A stretch of 64,000 nucleotides of DNA from Spongiactinospora rosea (GTDB lineage: Bacteria; Actinomycetota; Actinomycetes; Streptosporangiales; Streptosporangiaceae): contig NZ_QMEY01000019.1 in assembly GCF_003315795.1 (NCBI RefSeq), positions 1-64,000 of the forward strand, read 5' to 3'. The notes below the pieces were generated by a model, which did no database searches, was not told the origin of the DNA, and saw only the letters and a list, made by a program, of their open reading frames with translations. The translations under genes were made by a program, and so were the position numbers. Within the stretch, counting starts at the first letter, position 1; every line of letters starts with the position of its first letter. Below, piece by piece: positions 31,243 through 40,406 of this stretch.

Positions 31243-32733
31243 ATGGCCGAGGCGGAACCGACCTGGGGCGGCGGGGCGAAGCCGCGCGCCGGGCACTTCA
31301 TCGGCGGCGAATGGACGCCCGCCGGTTCCGGCCGTCACTATCCGAACCGCTCGCCGTGGTCCGGCGCGGTGCTGGGCGAGGTCGCCGCGGGCGACGGGGA
31401 CGACGCCACGCTGGCCGTCGCCGCGGCGCACCGGGCGTTTCCCGGCTGGTCGCGGGCGCTGCCCGCGACGCGCCAGCGGGTCTTCCTGCGCGCGGCCGAC
31501 CTGCTGGAGTCGCGCCGCGCCGAAGTGCTCGCCGACCTGGCCGCCGAGACCGGCTGCGGGCGGCACTTCGGCGACGTCCAGACCGACTTCGCGGCCCGGC
31601 TGCTGCGCCAGGCCGCCCAGCTCACCTACCGGCCGATCGGCGAGGTGCTGCCCTCCGACATCGCGGGCACCCAGGCCATCGCGGTGCGGCGGCCGGTCGG
31701 CGTGGTGGCCGCGATCGTCCCGTGGAACGCGTCACTCGCCCTGTCCGGGCGGGCGATCATCGGGCCGCTCGCCCTCGGCAACACCGTGGTGCTCAAGCCG
31801 TCGGAGGAGTCGCCCTACACCGGGGGCGGGCTGTGGGCGCGGATCCTGGCCGAGGCCGGACTGCCCGCCGGGGTGCTCAACGTCGTCACGCACGCCCCCG
31901 GCGAGGCGAGCGGCATCGCCGACACGCTGCTGGCGAGTCCCCTGGTCAAGCGGGTCAACTTCACCGGTTCGACGCCGACCGGCAGGCGGCTGGCCGAGAA
32001 GGCGGGCGGGTACCTCAAACGGGTGGTGCTCCAGCTCAGCGGGCAGAACCCGCTGATCGTCACCGCCGACGCCGACCTCAATTACGCCGTGGACGCCGCC
32101 GTGTACGGGGCGTTCGTCCACCAGGGGCAGGTGTGCATGTGCGCGCGGCGGATCTACGTCGAACGCCCGCTCGCCGCCGAGTTCATCGACCGGTTCGCGG
32201 CGCGGGCGGCGGCGCTGCCCGCCGGGGACCCCGCCGACCCGGCGACCGTCGTCGGGCCGGTGATCAACGAATGGGCGCTCGCGCTGCTCGACCGGCGGGT
32301 CAGGGAGGCCGAAGGGCTCGGCGCCCGCGTGGTGGCGGGCGGCGTGCCCGCGCCGCCGTGCTATCCGGCGACCGTGCTCACCGGCGTGCCGGACGAGGCG
32401 GAGATCGCGCAGGGCGAGACGTTCGGGCCGGTGGTGATCGTGGAGGTGGCCGAGTCGGCCGAGCAGGCGGTGGCCCGCGCCAACGAGTCCGACTTCGGGC
32501 TGGCGGCCTCGGTCATCACCGGCGACCCGCGCCGCGGCCTGGCCCTGGCCGCGATGCTGGACGTCGGCATCGTCCACGTCAACGACCAGCCGGTCAACGA
32601 CGAGCCGCACATGCCGTTCGGCGGGGTCAAGGACAGCGGCTGGGGGCGGTTCGGGCTGGGGTTCGCCGCCGAGGAGTTCTGTGAGCTCCAGTGGGTCACC
32701 GTGCGCGACCAGGACCGCGTGTTCCCCTTCTGA
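31243..32733 (+). CDS. Aldehyde dehydrogenase-family protein lacking the usual general-base Glu
   Basis: This 496-residue ALDH-fold protein has IVPWNASLALSGRAIIGPLA, FTGSTPTGRRLAEKAGGYLK, the catalytic Cys in HQGQVCMCARRIYVE and GETFGPVVIVE. The motif that normally reads ELGG is LQLSGQ here, so the Glu that activates water is replaced by Gln. Deacylation may be slow, or another nucleophile such as CoA may be used; this is inference. AGGAG lies 10 nt before the ATG. It is divergent from the IclR gene and probably induced with the importer operon. Confidence 0.82.
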   Translation: MAEAEPTWGGGAKPRAGHFIGGEWTPAGSGRHYPNRSPWSGAVLGEVAAGDGDDATLAVAAAHRAFPGWSRALPATRQRVFLRAADLLESRRAEVLADLAAETGCGRHFGDVQTDFAARLLRQAAQLTYRPIGEVLPSDIAGTQAIAVRRPVGVVAAIVPWNASLALSGRAIIGPLALGNTVVLKPSEESPYTGGGLWARILAEAGLPAGVLNVVTHAPGEASGIADTLLASPLVKRVNFTGSTPTGRRLAEKAGGYLKRVVLQLSGQNPLIVTADADLNYAVDAAVYGAFVHQGQVCMCARRIYVERPLAAEFIDRFAARAAALPAGDPADPATVVGPVINEWALALLDRRVREAEGLGARVVAGGVPAPPCYPATVLTGVPDEAEIAQGETFGPVVIVEVAESAEQAVARANESDFGLAASVITGDPRRGLALAAMLDVGIVHVNDQPVNDEPHMPFGGVKDSGWGRFGLGFAAEEFCELQWVTVRDQDRVFPF

Positions 32734-32742
32734 TACGTCTGG

Positions 32743-33273
32743 TCAGCGGCCGTCGGTCATGCCGGAGACCCACCGCCTGGACTCGGTGGGATAGCCGTCG
32801 TCGAAGATCAGCCACGTCCTGGTCGAGCGGACCCCGTGCACGGCGTGGATGCGGGCCAGCACGACATCGCGCAGCGAGGCGTTGTCCGGCGTGCGGACCA
32901 GCATGACCAGGTCGAAGTCACCGCCGACGAACGCCAGGTGCTCGATGTGCGGGACCTCGCGCAGCCGGGCCAGGACCGCCCGCCAGGCGTGCTGGTCGAT
33001 GGTGACCAGCACGTACGCCCCGGTGCCGAGCCCGGCGCGGACCGGGTCCACCCTGGCCGTGAACCCGGTGATCACCCCCTCGCCGAGCAGGCGTTCCAGG
33101 CGCGCGTAGGCGTTGGAGCGCGACACGTTGACGCGCTCGGCGAGCGCCCGGATGGACAGCCGTCCGTCGGCCTGCAACTCACGGATGATCGCCCTGTCGA
33201 TGTCGTCCAGGACCGCCGCAGTTCGTCCTCCCCGGGCCGGGGCAGGTGGGCCTGGGGTGTGCAACTGGTCCAT
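32743..33273 (-). CDS. Lrp/AsnC-family regulator
   Basis: This 176-residue protein has the Lrp HTH (LDDIDRAIIRELQADGRLSI, RALAERVNVSRSNAYARLER) followed by a RAM ligand domain (GTGAYVLVTIDQHAWRAVLA, GGDFDLVMLVRTPDNASLRD). It is divergent from the E1alpha gene, as BkdR-type regulators are from bkd operons, and probably senses an amino acid or 2-oxoacid substrate. Confidence 0.87.
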   Translation of the reverse strand: MDQLHTPGPPAPARGGRTAAVLDDIDRAIIRELQADGRLSIRALAERVNVSRSNAYARLERLLGEGVITGFTARVDPVRAGLGTGAYVLVTIDQHAWRAVLARLREVPHIEHLAFVGGDFDLVMLVRTPDNASLRDVVLARIHAVHGVRSTRTWLIFDDGYPTESRRWVSGMTDGR

Positions 33274-33288
33274 GGAAGCTCCGCTCTA

Positions 33289-33334
33289 CGGCCATATGTC
33301 CCTGCTTTCGGCCGAGTGTTGAGACTTATGGCCG
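33289..33334. promoter_or_regulatory. Candidate Lrp/AsnC binding region
   Basis: CGGCCATA (33289-33296) and its complement TATGGCCG (33327-33334) form a spaced inverted repeat in the divergent promoter region; a further CGGCC lies at 33309. The following AT-rich stretch (TTCATATTCCTAACACTGAT) probably holds the E1alpha promoter. Confidence 0.4.
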
Positions 33335-33381
33335 AACTGATTCATATTCCTAACACTGATGTAGTGCGGAGGTGAAGTCAC

Positions 33382-34500
33382 ATGACGGGTCTCGCGCAAG
33401 CCCTGCTTCCCTCGGCGGAACCGGTACGGTTCCTCACCGATGAGGGGGCCGTGGCCAAAGGCCGTCATCGGCACCCGGTCCCCGATCCCGGGCTGCTGCG
33501 CCGGGCGTACCGGGCGATGGTCGTCGGCCGCCGGTTCGACGCGCAGGCGACGGCGCTGACCAAGCAGGGACGGCTGGCCGTCTATCCGTCCAGCCACGGG
33601 CAGGAGGCGTGCCAGGTCGGCTCGGTCCTGGTCCTTTCCGAGGGCGACTGGTTCTTCCCGACCTACCGGGAGTCGGTCGCGCTGGTGACGCGCGGCATCG
33701 ACCCGGTGGAGGTGCTGTCCCTGCTCCGCGGCGACGCGCACTGCGGGTACGACCCCGTGCGCCACCACGTCGCCCCGCAGTGCACCCCGCTGGCCACCCA
33801 GTCGGTGCACGCGGCCGGGCTCGCGTACGCCGAGCGGCGCAAGGGCACCGGACGGGTCGCGCTGGTCTGCGTCGGCGACGGCGCGACCAGCGAAGGCGAC
33901 TTCCACGAGGCGCTGAACTTCGCCGCCGTGTTCAAGGCGCCGGTGGTCTTCCTGGTGCAGAACAACCATTACGCCATCTCGGTGCCGCTGGAGCGCCAGA
34001 CCGCGGCCCCCTCGCTGGCGTACAAGGGCATCGGGTACGGCGTCCCGTCCGAGCGGGTGGACGGCAACGATCCGGTGGCGGTGCTCGCCGTGCTCACCGC
34101 GGCCGTCGAGCACGCGCGCTCCGGCCAGGGCCCCTACCTGGTGGAGGCGCACACGTACCGGCTGGAGTCGCACACCAACGCCGATGACGCCTCCCGGTAC
34201 CGCACCGACGACGAGGCCGAGCAGTGGCGGCGGCGCGACCCGATCGCCCGCCTGGGGCGGTACCTGCGGCGGCGCGGTCACCTCACGGACGCCGACGTCG
34301 AGGCGTGGTCCGCCGAGGCCGAGGAACTGGCCGCCGGCCTGCGCGCGCGGATGAACGCCGATCCCGAACTCGCCCCGCTCGGGCTGTTCGACCACGTCTA
34401 CAGCGCACCGACCCCGCAGCTCACCGAGCAGCGCGAGGTCCTGCGGGCCGAACTCGCGGCAGAACAGGCCGCCGAAGAGGCCGGGGAGGCATTTTCATGA
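33382..34500 (+). CDS. bkdA: 2-oxoacid dehydrogenase E1 component, alpha subunit
   Basis: This 372-residue subunit has the thiamine-diphosphate motif VGDGATSEGDFHEALNFAAV through NNHYAISVP and the family start RAYRAMVVGRRFDAQATALT. With E1beta it decarboxylates a 2-oxoacid and passes the acyl group to the lipoyl arm of E2. Branched-chain-type complexes act on valine/leucine/isoleucine oxoacids; some accept phenylpyruvate. The 3' end overlaps the E1beta ATG (ATGA). No E3 gene is adjacent, so a shared lipoamide dehydrogenase is expected. Confidence 0.87.
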   Translation: MTGLAQALLPSAEPVRFLTDEGAVAKGRHRHPVPDPGLLRRAYRAMVVGRRFDAQATALTKQGRLAVYPSSHGQEACQVGSVLVLSEGDWFFPTYRESVALVTRGIDPVEVLSLLRGDAHCGYDPVRHHVAPQCTPLATQSVHAAGLAYAERRKGTGRVALVCVGDGATSEGDFHEALNFAAVFKAPVVFLVQNNHYAISVPLERQTAAPSLAYKGIGYGVPSERVDGNDPVAVLAVLTAAVEHARSGQGPYLVEAHTYRLESHTNADDASRYRTDDEAEQWRRRDPIARLGRYLRRRGHLTDADVEAWSAEAEELAAGLRARMNADPELAPLGLFDHVYSAPTPQLTEQREVLRAELAAEQAAEEAGEAFS

Positions 34501-35507
34501 TCACGATGGCCCAGGCGCTCAACGCGGCCCTCGGCGACGCCATGGCCGAGGACGAGCAGGTCGTGGTGTTCGGCGAGGACGTCGGCGCGCTCGGCGGGGT
34601 GTTCCGCATCACCGACGGGCTGACCGCGAAGTACGGCGAGGAGCGCTGCTTCGACACGCCGCTCGCCGAGTCCGGGATCGTCGGGTTCGCCGTCGGCATG
34701 GCCATGGGCGGCTTCCGGCCCGTGGTGGAGATGCAGTTCGACGCGTTCGCCTACCCGGCCTTCGAGCAGATCGCCTCGCACGTGGCCAAGACTCGCAACC
34801 GCACGCGCGGGCGGGTCGGGCTGCCGCTGGTCATCCGCATCCCCTACGGGGGCGGGATCGGCGGCGTGGAGCACCACTGCGACTCCAGCGAGGCGTACTA
34901 CGCGCACACCCCCGGCCTGAAGGTCGTCACGCCCGCGACCGTCCAGGACGCGTACTCGCTGCTGCGCGAGGCGATCGACGACCCCGACCCGGTCGTCTTC
35001 ATGGAGCCCAAGAAGCTGTACTGGTCCAAGGCGGACATCGAACGCCTCGGGCGGACAGAGCCGTTCGGGCGGGCCGCCGTCCGGCGGTCGGGCGGTGACG
35101 CCACGCTCATCGCGTACGGCCCGAGCGTCCCCGTCGCCCTGGAGGCCGCAGAGGCCGCCGCCCAGGAGGGCTGGGACCTGGAGGTGATCGACCTGCGCAC
35201 GATCGTGCCGTTCGACGACGCGACCGTCACCGCGTCGGTCCGCCGTACCGGCCGGTGCGTGGTGGTGGGCGAGGCCGCGGGCTTCGCGGGCGTCGGCGCG
35301 GAGATCGCCGCCCGGGTGCAGGAGCGCTGCTTCCACAGCCTGGCCGCCCCGGTGCTGCGGGTCACCGGCTTCGACGTGCCCTATCCGCCGCCCATGCTGG
35401 AACACCACCACCTGCCGAGCGTCGATCGCATCCTGGACACCCTCGACCGGCTGCAGCGCGACGACCTGCCCGACACGCGGTTCCTGGCCCTGGGCGGCGC
35501 GGCGTGA
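34497..35507 (+). CDS. bkdB: 2-oxoacid dehydrogenase E1 component, beta subunit
   Basis: This 336-residue subunit has MITMAQALNAALGDAMAEDE, VFGEDVGALGGVFRITDGLT, FDTPLAESGIVGFAVGMAMG and the C-terminal transketolase-like domain with LEVIDLRTIVPFDDATVTAS. It is coupled to E1alpha by ATGA and to E2 by GTGA overlaps, ensuring equal synthesis of the complex. Confidence 0.88.
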   Translation: MITMAQALNAALGDAMAEDEQVVVFGEDVGALGGVFRITDGLTAKYGEERCFDTPLAESGIVGFAVGMAMGGFRPVVEMQFDAFAYPAFEQIASHVAKTRNRTRGRVGLPLVIRIPYGGGIGGVEHHCDSSEAYYAHTPGLKVVTPATVQDAYSLLREAIDDPDPVVFMEPKKLYWSKADIERLGRTEPFGRAAVRRSGGDATLIAYGPSVPVALEAAEAAAQEGWDLEVIDLRTIVPFDDATVTASVRRTGRCVVVGEAAGFAGVGAEIAARVQERCFHSLAAPVLRVTGFDVPYPPPMLEHHHLPSVDRILDTLDRLQRDDLPDTRFLALGGAA

Positions 35508-36883
35508 GCGCGACGGTCTTCCGGCTGCCCGACCTGGGCGAGGGCCTGACCGAGGCCGAGATCCTGGAGTGGAAGGTGTCGGTCGGCGACACCGTGGCGA
35601 TCGACCAGATCGTCGTGGAGGTGGAGACCGCCAAGGCGGCGGTGGACGTCCCGGTCCCGCTCGCGGGCACCGTGGCCGAGCTGTACGCCGAGGTGGGCAA
35701 GGTCGTGGCGGTGGGCTCGCCGCTGATCGCGGTGAGCGGCCCCGGCGGGGACGCGGGCGGCGAGGCGCTGGACCCGGCGGCGGCCCGGTACCGCGAGGAG
35801 GAACGGGCCGGGTCGGGCAACGTGCTCGTCGGGTACGGCACGAAGGAGGGCAGGCGGTCGCGCAGGCGTACGGCCCGCAAGGCGTCACAGGCCGCAGGGC
35901 CGAGCACGGCGGGCTCGGCTGCGCCGACCGCAGGACACGCCGCAGCGCCCACGGCTGCACCGGCCGCAGGGCCGGGCGCGGCGGGATCGGCTGCGCCGGG
36001 CGCGGGGTCCGTTGTAGGGCATGTGCATGGTGAGGCCCCGCGGGTGATCTCGCCCGTGGTGCGCCGGCTGGCCAAGGAGGGCGGCATCGACGTCGGCGCG
36101 CTGCCGGCCAGCGGCCCCGGCGGCGTGGTGCTGCGCCAGGACGTCGAGGCGGCCATCGCCGCCGGGCACGCCCCCCGGCAGGACGACACCGATGTGGTGC
36201 GCGTGCCCCTGACCGGCATCAGGCGGACGATCGCCGACAAGATGTCCCGCAGCCGCAGGGAGATCCCGGACGCGACCACCTGGGTCGAGGTGGACGCCAC
36301 CCCCCTGGTCCGGCTGAAGGAGGACATCCAGCGCGCCGACCCCGGCGCGCGGGTCGGCATGCTCGCCCTGTTCGCCCGGATCTGCCTGGCCGGGCTGCGC
36401 CGCTTCCCCGAGCTGAACGCCACGGTGGACACCGAGCGGCAGGAGATCGTCCGGATGTCCCGGGTGAACCTGGGGTTCGCCGCGCAGACCGACCGCGGCC
36501 TGGTGGTGCCGGTCGTCCGCGACGCCCAGCGGCTGACGCTGGCCGAACTGGCCGCCGCGCTGCGCGAGCGCACCGACCAGGCGCGCGAGGGACGGCTGGC
36601 CCCGGCCGACCTCACCGGCGGCACGTTCACGCTCAACAACTACGGGGTGTTCGGGGTGGACGGCTCCACGCCGATCATCAACCATCCCGAGGCGGCCATG
36701 CTGGGCGTCGGGCGGATCGCCGACAAGCCCTGGGCGTTCGAGGGCGAGGTGCGCCTGCGCAAGGTGGCGCAGCTCTCGTTCACCTTCGACCACCGCGTCT
36801 GCGACGGCGGCGTGGCGGGAGGCTTCCTGCGGTTCGTCGCCGACTGCGTGGAGCGCCCCGAGGTGCTGGTCGCCCACCTGTGA
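35504..36883 (+). CDS. bkdC: 2-oxoacid dehydrogenase E2 (dihydrolipoamide acyltransferase)
   Basis: This 459-residue acyltransferase has one lipoyl domain at the N terminus (FRLPDLGEGLTEAEILEWKV; lipoylated Lys in VEVETAKAAVDVPV). A long Ala/Gly/Pro linker follows (about 110-170), then a peripheral-subunit-binding domain (ISPVVRRLAKEGGIDVGALP) and the catalytic domain with the active-site FTFDHRVCDGGVAGGF. A GTG start overlaps the E1beta stop. It forms the core of the complex and transfers the acyl group to CoA. A strong hairpin follows the stop. Confidence 0.88.
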   Translation: MSATVFRLPDLGEGLTEAEILEWKVSVGDTVAIDQIVVEVETAKAAVDVPVPLAGTVAELYAEVGKVVAVGSPLIAVSGPGGDAGGEALDPAAARYREEERAGSGNVLVGYGTKEGRRSRRRTARKASQAAGPSTAGSAAPTAGHAAAPTAAPAAGPGAAGSAAPGAGSVVGHVHGEAPRVISPVVRRLAKEGGIDVGALPASGPGGVVLRQDVEAAIAAGHAPRQDDTDVVRVPLTGIRRTIADKMSRSRREIPDATTWVEVDATPLVRLKEDIQRADPGARVGMLALFARICLAGLRRFPELNATVDTERQEIVRMSRVNLGFAAQTDRGLVVPVVRDAQRLTLAELAAALRERTDQAREGRLAPADLTGGTFTLNNYGVFGVDGSTPIINHPEAAMLGVGRIADKPWAFEGEVRLRKVAQLSFTFDHRVCDGGVAGGFLRFVADCVERPEVLVAHL

Positions 36884-36884
36884 C

Positions 36885-36913
36885 GGGTACGGCGGCAGCG
36901 CGCCGCCGTACCC
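36885..36913. terminator. Bidirectional hairpin between bkdC and paaE
   Basis: The 12-bp perfect stem GGGTACGGCGGC (36885-36896) and its complement (36902-36913) enclose a 5-nt loop, between convergent genes. Confidence 0.72.
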
Positions 36914-36920
36914 TGCGGGG

Positions 36921-37973
36921 TCACCCGTCGTAGTCCAGGGTGAGTTCGCCGGAGGCCGGGACGGCCTGGCAGGTGAGGACGAATCCGGCGGCCAGTTCTT
37001 CCGGTTCCAGCGCGAAGTTGCGCCGCATGTCCACCTCGCCCTTGACCAGCCGGGCCCGGCAGGTGCCGCAGACGCCGCTGCGGCAGGCGTACGGCGCGTC
37101 GGGACGGACCCGCCGGGCGGCGTCCAGCAGCCGGGTCTCGCGCGTGGCGCGCAGCGTGGTGGCCCGGCCGTCCAGCACGATCGTCACCTCGCTGCCCTGC
37201 GCCTCCTCGGCCCGCTCCTCGTGCCGCCGCGGCGCGGGGGCCTCGTCCTCGACGTAGAACAGCTCCTGGTGGACGCGCTCGCGCGGCACGCCGAGATCGG
37301 CGAGCACCCGGCGGGTCTCCATGACCAGCTCCAGCGGCCCGCACAGCCACCAGTGCCCCACCTCGGCCACCGGATACAGCCTCGGCAGCAGATCCGCCAG
37401 GACGGCGTGGTCGAGCCTGCCGTCCAGCCCGGCCTCCCTCGGTTCGCGGGACAGCACGTGCGCCACCTCGAACCGGTCCAGGTGGGCGTCCTTCAGGTCG
37501 GCCAGCTCGTCGGCGAACATCACCGTCTGGCCGCGGCGGTTGGCGTACAGCAGGGAGACCCGCGCGCCGGGGTCGCGCAGGGCGGCCCCGGCGATGGACA
37601 TGATCGGCGTGATGCCGGACCCCGCGGCGACCAGGACGTGGTGCTGCGGCCGGTCCAGGGCCGGGGTGAAGTTCCCTGAAGGGGGCAGCGCCTCGATGAC
37701 GTCGCCGGGGCGTACCTCATGGACCAGCCAGGAGGAGAAGAGCCCGGAGGGCACCTCGCGCACCCCGATCCGCAGGGCCTCCCCGTCGGGGGCGCAGATC
37801 GAGTAGGAGCGGCGTTCCTCGCGGCCTTCGACCAGCCGCCGCAGGGTCAGGAACTGCCCGGGGGCGAAGGCGAACGCCCCGGACTCGGCCGCGGGGACGT
37901 CGAAGGTGATCGCGACGGCGTCGTCGCACAACCGCTCGACCTCCTGTACCGGCAGCGGGTGAAAGCGGCTCAC
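36921..37973 (-). CDS. paaE: Phenylacetyl-CoA epoxidase reductase subunit PaaE
   Basis: This 350-residue reductase has an FAD domain (FLTLRRLVEGREERRSYSIC), a NAD(P) domain (HHVLVAAGSGITPIMSIAGA) and a C-terminal plant-type 2Fe-2S ferredoxin (YACRSGVCGTCRARL, last Cys in LTCQAVP). It passes electrons from NADPH to the PaaA di-iron site. A GTG start is chosen because AAGGAG lies 10 nt upstream, at the end of paaD. It is last in the paaZABCDE operon. Confidence 0.9.
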   Translation of the reverse strand: MSRFHPLPVQEVERLCDDAVAITFDVPAAESGAFAFAPGQFLTLRRLVEGREERRSYSICAPDGEALRIGVREVPSGLFSSWLVHEVRPGDVIEALPPSGNFTPALDRPQHHVLVAAGSGITPIMSIAGAALRDPGARVSLLYANRRGQTVMFADELADLKDAHLDRFEVAHVLSREPREAGLDGRLDHAVLADLLPRLYPVAEVGHWWLCGPLELVMETRRVLADLGVPRERVHQELFYVEDEAPAPRRHEERAEEAQGSEVTIVLDGRATTLRATRETRLLDAARRVRPDAPYACRSGVCGTCRARLVKGEVDMRRNFALEPEELAAGFVLTCQAVPASGELTLDYDG

Positions 37974-37977
37974 GGCT

Positions 37978-38457
37978 TCAGATCTCCTTGACGCGTTCAA
38001 AGGGTTCCAGGCAGTGGCGGCAGCGGTGCAGCGCCTTGCAGGCGGTGGAGCCGAACGGCGACAGCTCGACCGTGTCGGCGGAGTCGCAGCGCGGGCAGCG
38101 CACCGCCCGCCTGATCGGCCCCAGGTCGATTGTCCCCGGGCGGGGGGCCGCGCCGGGGGGCGCTATCCCGGCCGCGCGCAGCTTCTCCCGGCCCGCCGCG
38201 GAGATCCAGTCGGTGGTCCACGGCGGGTCCAGTACGGTACGCACCTCCACCCGGGGGTAGCCCTCCTCGCGCAGCCTGGCGCGCAGATCGTCCCGCATCG
38301 CCTCGATCGCGGGGCAGCCGGTGTAGGTGGGCGTGATGGACACCACCACCACGCCGTCGCTCTCGCGCACGTCGCGCAGCACGCCCAGCTCGGCCAGGGT
38401 CAGCACGGGCAGTTCGGGGTCGGTCACCGTCTCTGCGGCCTGCCTGGCGGTCACCAT
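37978..38457 (-). CDS. paaD: Phenylacetate-CoA oxygenase subunit PaaD
   Basis: This 159-residue protein has a DUF59/MIP18-like domain (PELPVLTLAELGVLRDVRES, TPTYTGCPAIEAMRDDLRAR) and a C-terminal four-cysteine zinc-ribbon-like part (VRCPRCDSADTVELSPFGST, HRCRHCLEPF). PaaD is thought to help assemble the iron-sulfur or di-iron centres of the epoxidase. It overlaps paaC by 7 nt. Confidence 0.9.
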   Translation of the reverse strand: MVTARQAAETVTDPELPVLTLAELGVLRDVRESDGVVVVSITPTYTGCPAIEAMRDDLRARLREEGYPRVEVRTVLDPPWTTDWISAAGREKLRAAGIAPPGAAPRPGTIDLGPIRRAVRCPRCDSADTVELSPFGSTACKALHRCRHCLEPFERVKEI

Positions 38458-39233
38458 GTCGCCTCCGGGTGGGCACGGGCCACGCTCTGGAGTTCGCCGA
38501 GCAGCGCGGGCATGGCGGCCGAGTGCTCGCCGTACCGGCCGGTGCCGCCGCGCGGCGGCTCGGGCAGCGGCCGGTGGCGCAGCGTGGCCGCCGCCGCGAC
38601 CTGGGCCAGCACCTGTTCCAGCTCGGGCCGCGCGGTGGCCGGATCGACGCCGATCCCGGCGGCCGCCATGCGGAGTTCGACGGGGTGGGCGTGCAGCAGC
38701 TCGGCGGCGTCGCCCAGGGCGGAGTCCCAGGCGAGCTGGGCGCGCCGGTGGGAGACGTCGGTGCCGTCGCCGAGCCGGACGACCCACTGCGCGGCGTGGT
38801 CGCGGTGGTAGGCCAGTTCCTTGACGGCCTTCTTGGCCACGGCCGCCAGGCCGGCGTCCCGCGAGCGGGTCAGCCCGCCGAACACGGCCAGCCGCCAGGT
38901 GGCGAACACCAGCAGCCCGGTCATGGTCACCGCGAAGTCGCCGGTCGTCTCGGTGAACCGCACGTTGCGGAACTCCGCGGCCTCCCGGAAGAACGCCAGC
39001 CGGTCCTCGTCCCGCCCGGCACCCTCGGCCTCGCCCGCCCGGGTGAGCAGCAGGCGGGCCTGGCCGAGCAGGTCGAGCGCGATGTTGGCGAGGGCGACCT
39101 CCTCCTCGATCTCCGGGGCGCGGGCGCACCACTCCTGCAGCCGGTGCGACATGATCAACGCGTCGTCGCCGAGCATCAGGCAGTACGCCGCCAGGTCCGC
39201 GGACTCAACGGACTCAGATGTGAGGGACGTCAT
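38451..39233 (-). CDS. paaC: Phenylacetate-CoA oxygenase structural subunit PaaC
   Basis: This 260-residue ferritin-like helical protein has AAYCLMLGDDALIMSHRLQE, EEEVALANIALDLLGQARLL and AVKELAYHRDHAAQWVVRLG. PaaC pairs with PaaA as the non-catalytic structural partner. It overlaps paaB by 20 nt. Confidence 0.9.
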   Translation of the reverse strand: MTSLTSESVESADLAAYCLMLGDDALIMSHRLQEWCARAPEIEEEVALANIALDLLGQARLLLTRAGEAEGAGRDEDRLAFFREAAEFRNVRFTETTGDFAVTMTGLLVFATWRLAVFGGLTRSRDAGLAAVAKKAVKELAYHRDHAAQWVVRLGDGTDVSHRRAQLAWDSALGDAAELLHAHPVELRMAAAGIGVDPATARPELEQVLAQVAAAATLRHRPLPEPPRGGTGRYGEHSAAMPALLGELQSVARAHPEATW

Positions 39234-39492
39234 CGGGGATCTCGTAGAACGTGGGGTGACGGTAGATCTTGTCGGCGTTCGGGGCGAAGAACGGATCGCG
39301 CTCCTCCGGGCTGGAGGCAGTGATGTGCTCGCTGCGCACCACCCAGATGCTCACGCCCTCGTCCCTGCGGGTGTAGAGGTCGCGCGCGTTGTGCAGGGCC
39401 ATGGCCTCGTCCGCGGCGCGAAGCGAACCGGCGTGCACGTGGTTCAGGCCGCGGCGCGCGCGGACGAACACCTCCCACAGCGGCCAGCTCAT
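39214..39492 (-). CDS. paaB: Phenylacetate-CoA oxygenase subunit PaaB
   Basis: This 92-residue protein has WPLWEVFVRARRGLNHVHAG, DEAMALHNARDLYTRRDEGV and SIWVVRSEHI, the complete PaaB family pattern. It bridges PaaAC heterodimers in the epoxidase. The ATG overlaps the paaA stop (ATGA). Confidence 0.92.
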   Translation of the reverse strand: MSWPLWEVFVRARRGLNHVHAGSLRAADEAMALHNARDLYTRRDEGVSIWVVRSEHITASSPEERDPFFAPNADKIYRHPTFYEIPDDVPHI

Positions 39493-40406
39493 GCCGCCCG
39501 CCCTGCCCGCTTGGCGGCGTGCGCCTCGGCCGCCTCGCGTACCCAGGCGCCCTCCTCGTGCGCGGATCGCCGTACGGCGATCCGCTCGGCGTTGCACGGG
39601 CCTTCGCCGCCGATCACGCGGCGGAACTCCGCCCAGTCCACCTCGCCGAAGTCGTAGTGCCCGCGCTCCTCGTTCCAGCGCAGCTCCGGGTCGGGCAGCC
39701 GGACCCCGAGGGCGTCGGCCTGCGGCACGCTCATGTCCACGAACCGCTGCCGCAGCTCGTCGTTGGTGTGCCGCTTGATCTTCCAGGCCATCGACCGGGC
39801 GGTGTTGGGCGACTCGGCGTCCGGCGGGCCGAACATCATCAGCGACGGCCACCACCAGCGGTCCACCGCTTCCTGGACCATCTCGCGCTGCTCCGGGGTG
39901 CCGCGCGTCATCCTCATCAGCAGCTCATAGCCCTGCCGCTGGTGGAAGGACTCCTCCTTGCAGATGCGGATCATGGCCCGCGCGTAGGGGCCGTAGGAGG
40001 TGCGGCACAGCGGCACCTGGTTGCAGATCGCCGCGCCGTCCACCAGCCAGCCGATCACCCCGACGTCGGCGAAGGTCAGGGACGGGTAGTTGAAGATCGA
40101 GGAGTACTTCTGCGCGCCGGAGATCAGCTTGGCGGTGAGGTCGGCCCGGTCGGCGCCCAGGGTCTCGGCCGCCGCGTACAGGTACAGGCCGTGCCCGGCC
40201 TCGTCCTGGACCTTGGCCAGCAGGATCGCCTTGCGCCGCAGCGAGGGGGCCCGGGTGATCCAGCGGCCCTCCGGCTGCATGCCGATGATCTCGGAGTGGG
40301 CGTGCTGGGCGATCTGCCGGACCATCGTGGCGCGGTAGGCGTCGGGCATCCGGTCCCGCGGCTCGATCCGCTGGTCGCGGGCGATGATCGCGTCGAAGCC
40401 GGTCAT
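39489..40406 (-). CDS. paaA: Phenylacetyl-CoA 1,2-epoxidase catalytic subunit PaaA
   Basis: This 305-residue catalytic di-iron protein shows the metal-binding helices LLAKVQDEAGHGLYLYAAAE and ICKEESFHQRQGYELLMRMT. It makes the ring 1,2-epoxide of phenylacetyl-CoA with O2 and electrons from PaaE. The length and motifs agree with known PaaA. It overlaps paaZ (ATGA). Confidence 0.92.
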   Translation of the reverse strand: MTGFDAIIARDQRIEPRDRMPDAYRATMVRQIAQHAHSEIIGMQPEGRWITRAPSLRRKAILLAKVQDEAGHGLYLYAAAETLGADRADLTAKLISGAQKYSSIFNYPSLTFADVGVIGWLVDGAAICNQVPLCRTSYGPYARAMIRICKEESFHQRQGYELLMRMTRGTPEQREMVQEAVDRWWWPSLMMFGPPDAESPNTARSMAWKIKRHTNDELRQRFVDMSVPQADALGVRLPDPELRWNEERGHYDFGEVDWAEFRRVIGGEGPCNAERIAVRRSAHEEGAWVREAAEAHAAKRAGRAA

